Of a stretch of 8,756 bases of DNA, positions 7,526-8,756 are shown one piece after another. How positions within the stretch are numbered: position 1 is the stretch's first letter; each line of letters starts with the position of its first letter. Source of the stretch: Bacteriovoracaceae bacterium (GTDB taxonomy: Bacteria; Bdellovibrionota; Bacteriovoracia; Bacteriovoracales; Bacteriovoracaceae); contig JAGLCH010000133.1 of the NCBI GenBank assembly GCA_023146355.1, forward strand, positions 1 to 8,756. The letters are read 5' to 3'. Under the pieces are notes generated by a model. It was not told the origin of the DNA. It saw nothing but the letters and a program-made list of their open reading frames with translations, and did no database searches. A program made the position numbers and the translations under genes.

Positions 7526-8500
7526 ATGTTTATCTATCTAGCATCACAGACATCTACTCCCTCAGAAACTGAACGGAATTTCAGGGAATATCTTGAGGCC
7601 AATTTTACTAACTCTCAAATTACTATTGTCCGCTTAAATGAACAAAAAGTTACCCTTGCTGCTCCGGGAATACTCTTCACATCTTCGAAGGTTGAAAATA
7701 GGTCGATTAATGAGCTTAGCGCCGATAGTGACCGCTGCTATGTCGACTACTCTCCTAACGATGGCAGGCCTTTTGCTCATACAGATGACAACGACAAAAT
7801 TTCTAAAATTGGCCCCCTCGATAGCGAACACCACGACGGACTCTATCCCCTTGGTATCTACAGCTTCACCAAAGATAGTACTGTAGAACATTTAATTAAG
7901 AGCACTGGCCTTAAAATCACACCTCTGCCACTTCGAAATCCCCTAAGCCCCCTCACACCCTGCCTATTTATGGATCGAGATGGAATAATCAACGTTGACA
8001 CAGGATATCTTCACAAAGCGGAAGATCTAACAATAAAACCTGGAGTTGAAAAAGTTATTAAATTTTTCAATGAAAGAAAGTGGCCTGTAATCTGTATTAC
8101 CAATCAGTCAGGTGTCGCCAGAGGCATGTTTGACTGCGACGCCGTAAACATACTCCATGATGAGATCAATCAAAGGCTGAGTATATTTGATTGTCATATC
8201 GATCATTTTGAAATCGCTCCCTACTACTACGCTAAGGGGGTTGGTGAATACAAAAAGTACAGCGTACTACGAAAGCCAGGGCCTGGAATGGTTTTAAAAT
8301 GCCACAACCTGTTCAATATTGATCACTCAAGATCTATAATGATTGGTGATAAGAATTCTGATTGCCTACACTTTTTTCACCACAAAACACTTCTTCTCCA
8401 AGGGCAGTATGACCTATCAAGCCGATATGGAATAATTTTAAATAGTTTTGATGAAGTTATGCAACAGTTAAGAGAATTTTATAAAAGTAACTCCCCCTAG
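7526..8500 (+). CDS. GmhB/HisB-N-like HAD phosphatase with an unrecognised N-terminal region
   Basis: A 324-residue protein in two parts. Residues from about 146 form a HAD phosphatase domain resembling GmhB (D-glycero-D-manno-heptose 1,7-bisphosphate phosphatase) and HisB-N. Motif I is D150-R-D152-GIIN with nucleophile and acid/base Asp, motif II is TNQSG (192-196), motif III is RKPGPGM (249-255), and motif IV is IGDKNSD (273-279). The four-ligand zinc loop common in GmhB, located before RKP, is replaced by YYYAKGVGEYKKYSVL with no cysteine. Residues 1-132 match no family I can name, and a Pro/Leu-rich linker (133-145) joins the halves. The combined length far exceeds GmhB (about 190). A heptose or other sugar-phosphate substrate is plausible but unproven. 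The start is ATG 7526; AAAAGGA (7507-7513) lies 12 nt upstream, a rather long spacing. It is divergent from the kinase operon. Confidence 0.85.
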   Translation: MFIYLASQTSTPSETERNFREYLEANFTNSQITIVRLNEQKVTLAAPGILFTSSKVENRSINELSADSDRCYVDYSPNDGRPFAHTDDNDKISKIGPLDSEHHDGLYPLGIYSFTKDSTVEHLIKSTGLKITPLPLRNPLSPLTPCLFMDRDGIINVDTGYLHKAEDLTIKPGVEKVIKFFNERKWPVICITNQSGVARGMFDCDAVNILHDEINQRLSIFDCHIDHFEIAPYYYAKGVGEYKKYSVLRKPGPGMVLKCHNLFNIDHSRSIMIGDKNSDCLHFFHHKTLLLQGQYDLSSRYGIILNSFDEVMQQLREFYKSNSP

Positions 8501-8691
8501 AATCGAGTAATTAGCGAACCTATCTCAACCTACCCTTATTATTTATTCATTTTTTTTCAGGCAGGAATTAGAAATATATTGCTACGCCTCTTTTCAAAAC
8601 AGTCTCTTATCAATGAGTTAGCAAAACTTCTAGGCTAATTGACACATTTTCCCATTCGACATTGACCACTACTTCTAGCTATAATTATTTA
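8501..8691 (+). other. Non-coding gap between the HAD gene and the next gene
   Basis: No plausible coding frame is seen in either direction. A run of eight T (8552-8559) has no GC-rich stem before it, so it is not a convincing terminator. AGTTAGC (8616-8622) can pair with GCTAATT (8634-8640) across an 11-nt loop (7 pairs, one G-U), but no T tract follows. The right-hand end holds the candidate promoter for the gene at 8692. Confidence 0.5.
8656..8685 (+). promoter_or_regulatory. Candidate promoter of the gene starting at 8692
   Basis: TCGACA (8656-8661, 5 of 6 to consensus) and a perfect TATAAT (8680-8685) are separated by 18 nt. The expected transcription start, 7 nt after the -10, is 8692, which is exactly the proposed GTG start codon. 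A further TTGACA (8639-8644) and TTGACC (8662-8667) lie nearby but are wrongly spaced for this -10. Confidence 0.55.
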
Positions 8692-8756
8692 GTGAGAACC
8701 TTAGTTATAACTTTCGCCATTCTCGTAACGATATCGCAGTCTTTCGCTTCACCGAA
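8692..8756 (+). CDS. 5' end of a probable exported protein (signal peptide, partial)
   Basis: From GTG 8692 the frame stays open to the window edge and encodes a short Sec-type signal peptide. It has a positive start (M-R-T), a hydrophobic core LVITFAILVTI (residues 4-14), and a polar c-region ending in S17-F18-A19, an AXA-like signal peptidase I site, followed by S-P. The mature protein lies outside the window, so its function is unknown. No Shine-Dalgarno precedes the GTG; the 12 bases before it are TATAATTATTTA plus part of the -10 region. An in-frame TTG at 8662 would add ten residues but also lacks an SD and falls in the promoter. The call rests on the signal-peptide pattern and promoter position. 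Confidence 0.55.
   Translation, partial: MRTLVITFAILVTISQSFASP

Noticed and set aside
7634..7891. Plus- and minus-strand frames of about 80 codons inside the HAD gene's N-terminal region
   Set aside because: I checked whether they could explain the unrecognised N-terminus through a frameshift. The main frame runs unbroken from ATG 7526 to the HAD motifs, so the simpler reading is one gene.
8552..8559. T-run after the HAD gene considered as an intrinsic terminator
   Set aside because: No stable stem precedes it; the upstream bases show no inverted repeat.
8639..8644. Perfect TTGACA considered as a -35 box
   Set aside because: No -10-like hexamer occurs 16-18 nt downstream, and the TATAAT at 8680 is 35 nt away. 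TCGACA at 8656 fits the spacing better.
1..8756. CRISPR arrays, tRNA or rRNA genes, insertion sequences and long repeats
   Set aside because: No regularly spaced repeats, cloverleaf-like stretches, transposase frames or long direct or inverted repeats were noticed on reading both strands.

Overview
The window is a compact bacterial chromosomal segment of low-to-moderate GC (roughly 40% by eye). Genes are closely packed, and I see no tRNA or rRNA gene, insertion sequence, integrase or CRISPR array. The content (SbcCD, a short PilZ protein, AsnRS, an adenosine-kinase-type PfkB kinase, a GmhB-like phosphatase) suggests a Gram-negative proteobacterium in the broad sense. A Bdellovibrionota/Bacteriovorax-like organism would fit, but that assignment is an inference from gene style and no marker proves it.

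Layout. Positions 1-48 hold the last codons of an upstream plus-strand gene, most likely a basic tail. It runs almost directly into sbcD (52-1272) and sbcC (1269-4520), which overlap by 4 nt (ATGA) and encode the nuclease and the ATPase/coiled-coil subunits of the SbcCD (Mre11-Rad50 type) DNA-end-processing complex. Only 24 nt beyond sbcC, transcription converges with a minus-strand block. That block contains a short PilZ gene (4545-4880) and an upstream two-gene operon, adenosine kinase (7401-6406) followed by asnS (6392-4995). The operon ends in a strong intrinsic terminator (4963-4985), so the PilZ gene appears to have its own promoter and leader. That leader can fold a hairpin that buries the Shine-Dalgarno.

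A 124-bp divergent intergenic region (7402-7525) separates the kinase from a plus-strand gene (7526-8500). This gene encodes an unrecognised N-terminal region of about 140 residues joined to a GmhB/HisB-N-type HAD phosphatase domain that has lost the usual zinc-binding cysteines. A 191-bp gap (8501-8691) follows. The window then ends at the start of a probable exported protein (from 8692) whose GTG codon sits exactly at the predicted transcription start, so it may be translated from a leaderless mRNA.

The main genes are housekeeping (DNA repair, tRNA charging, purine salvage) plus one predicted c-di-GMP receptor. I found no convincing new multi-gene system. The observations most worth checking are the SD-sequestering hairpin ahead of the PilZ gene, the zinc-less HAD fusion with an uncharacterised N-terminus, and the possible leaderless exported protein.
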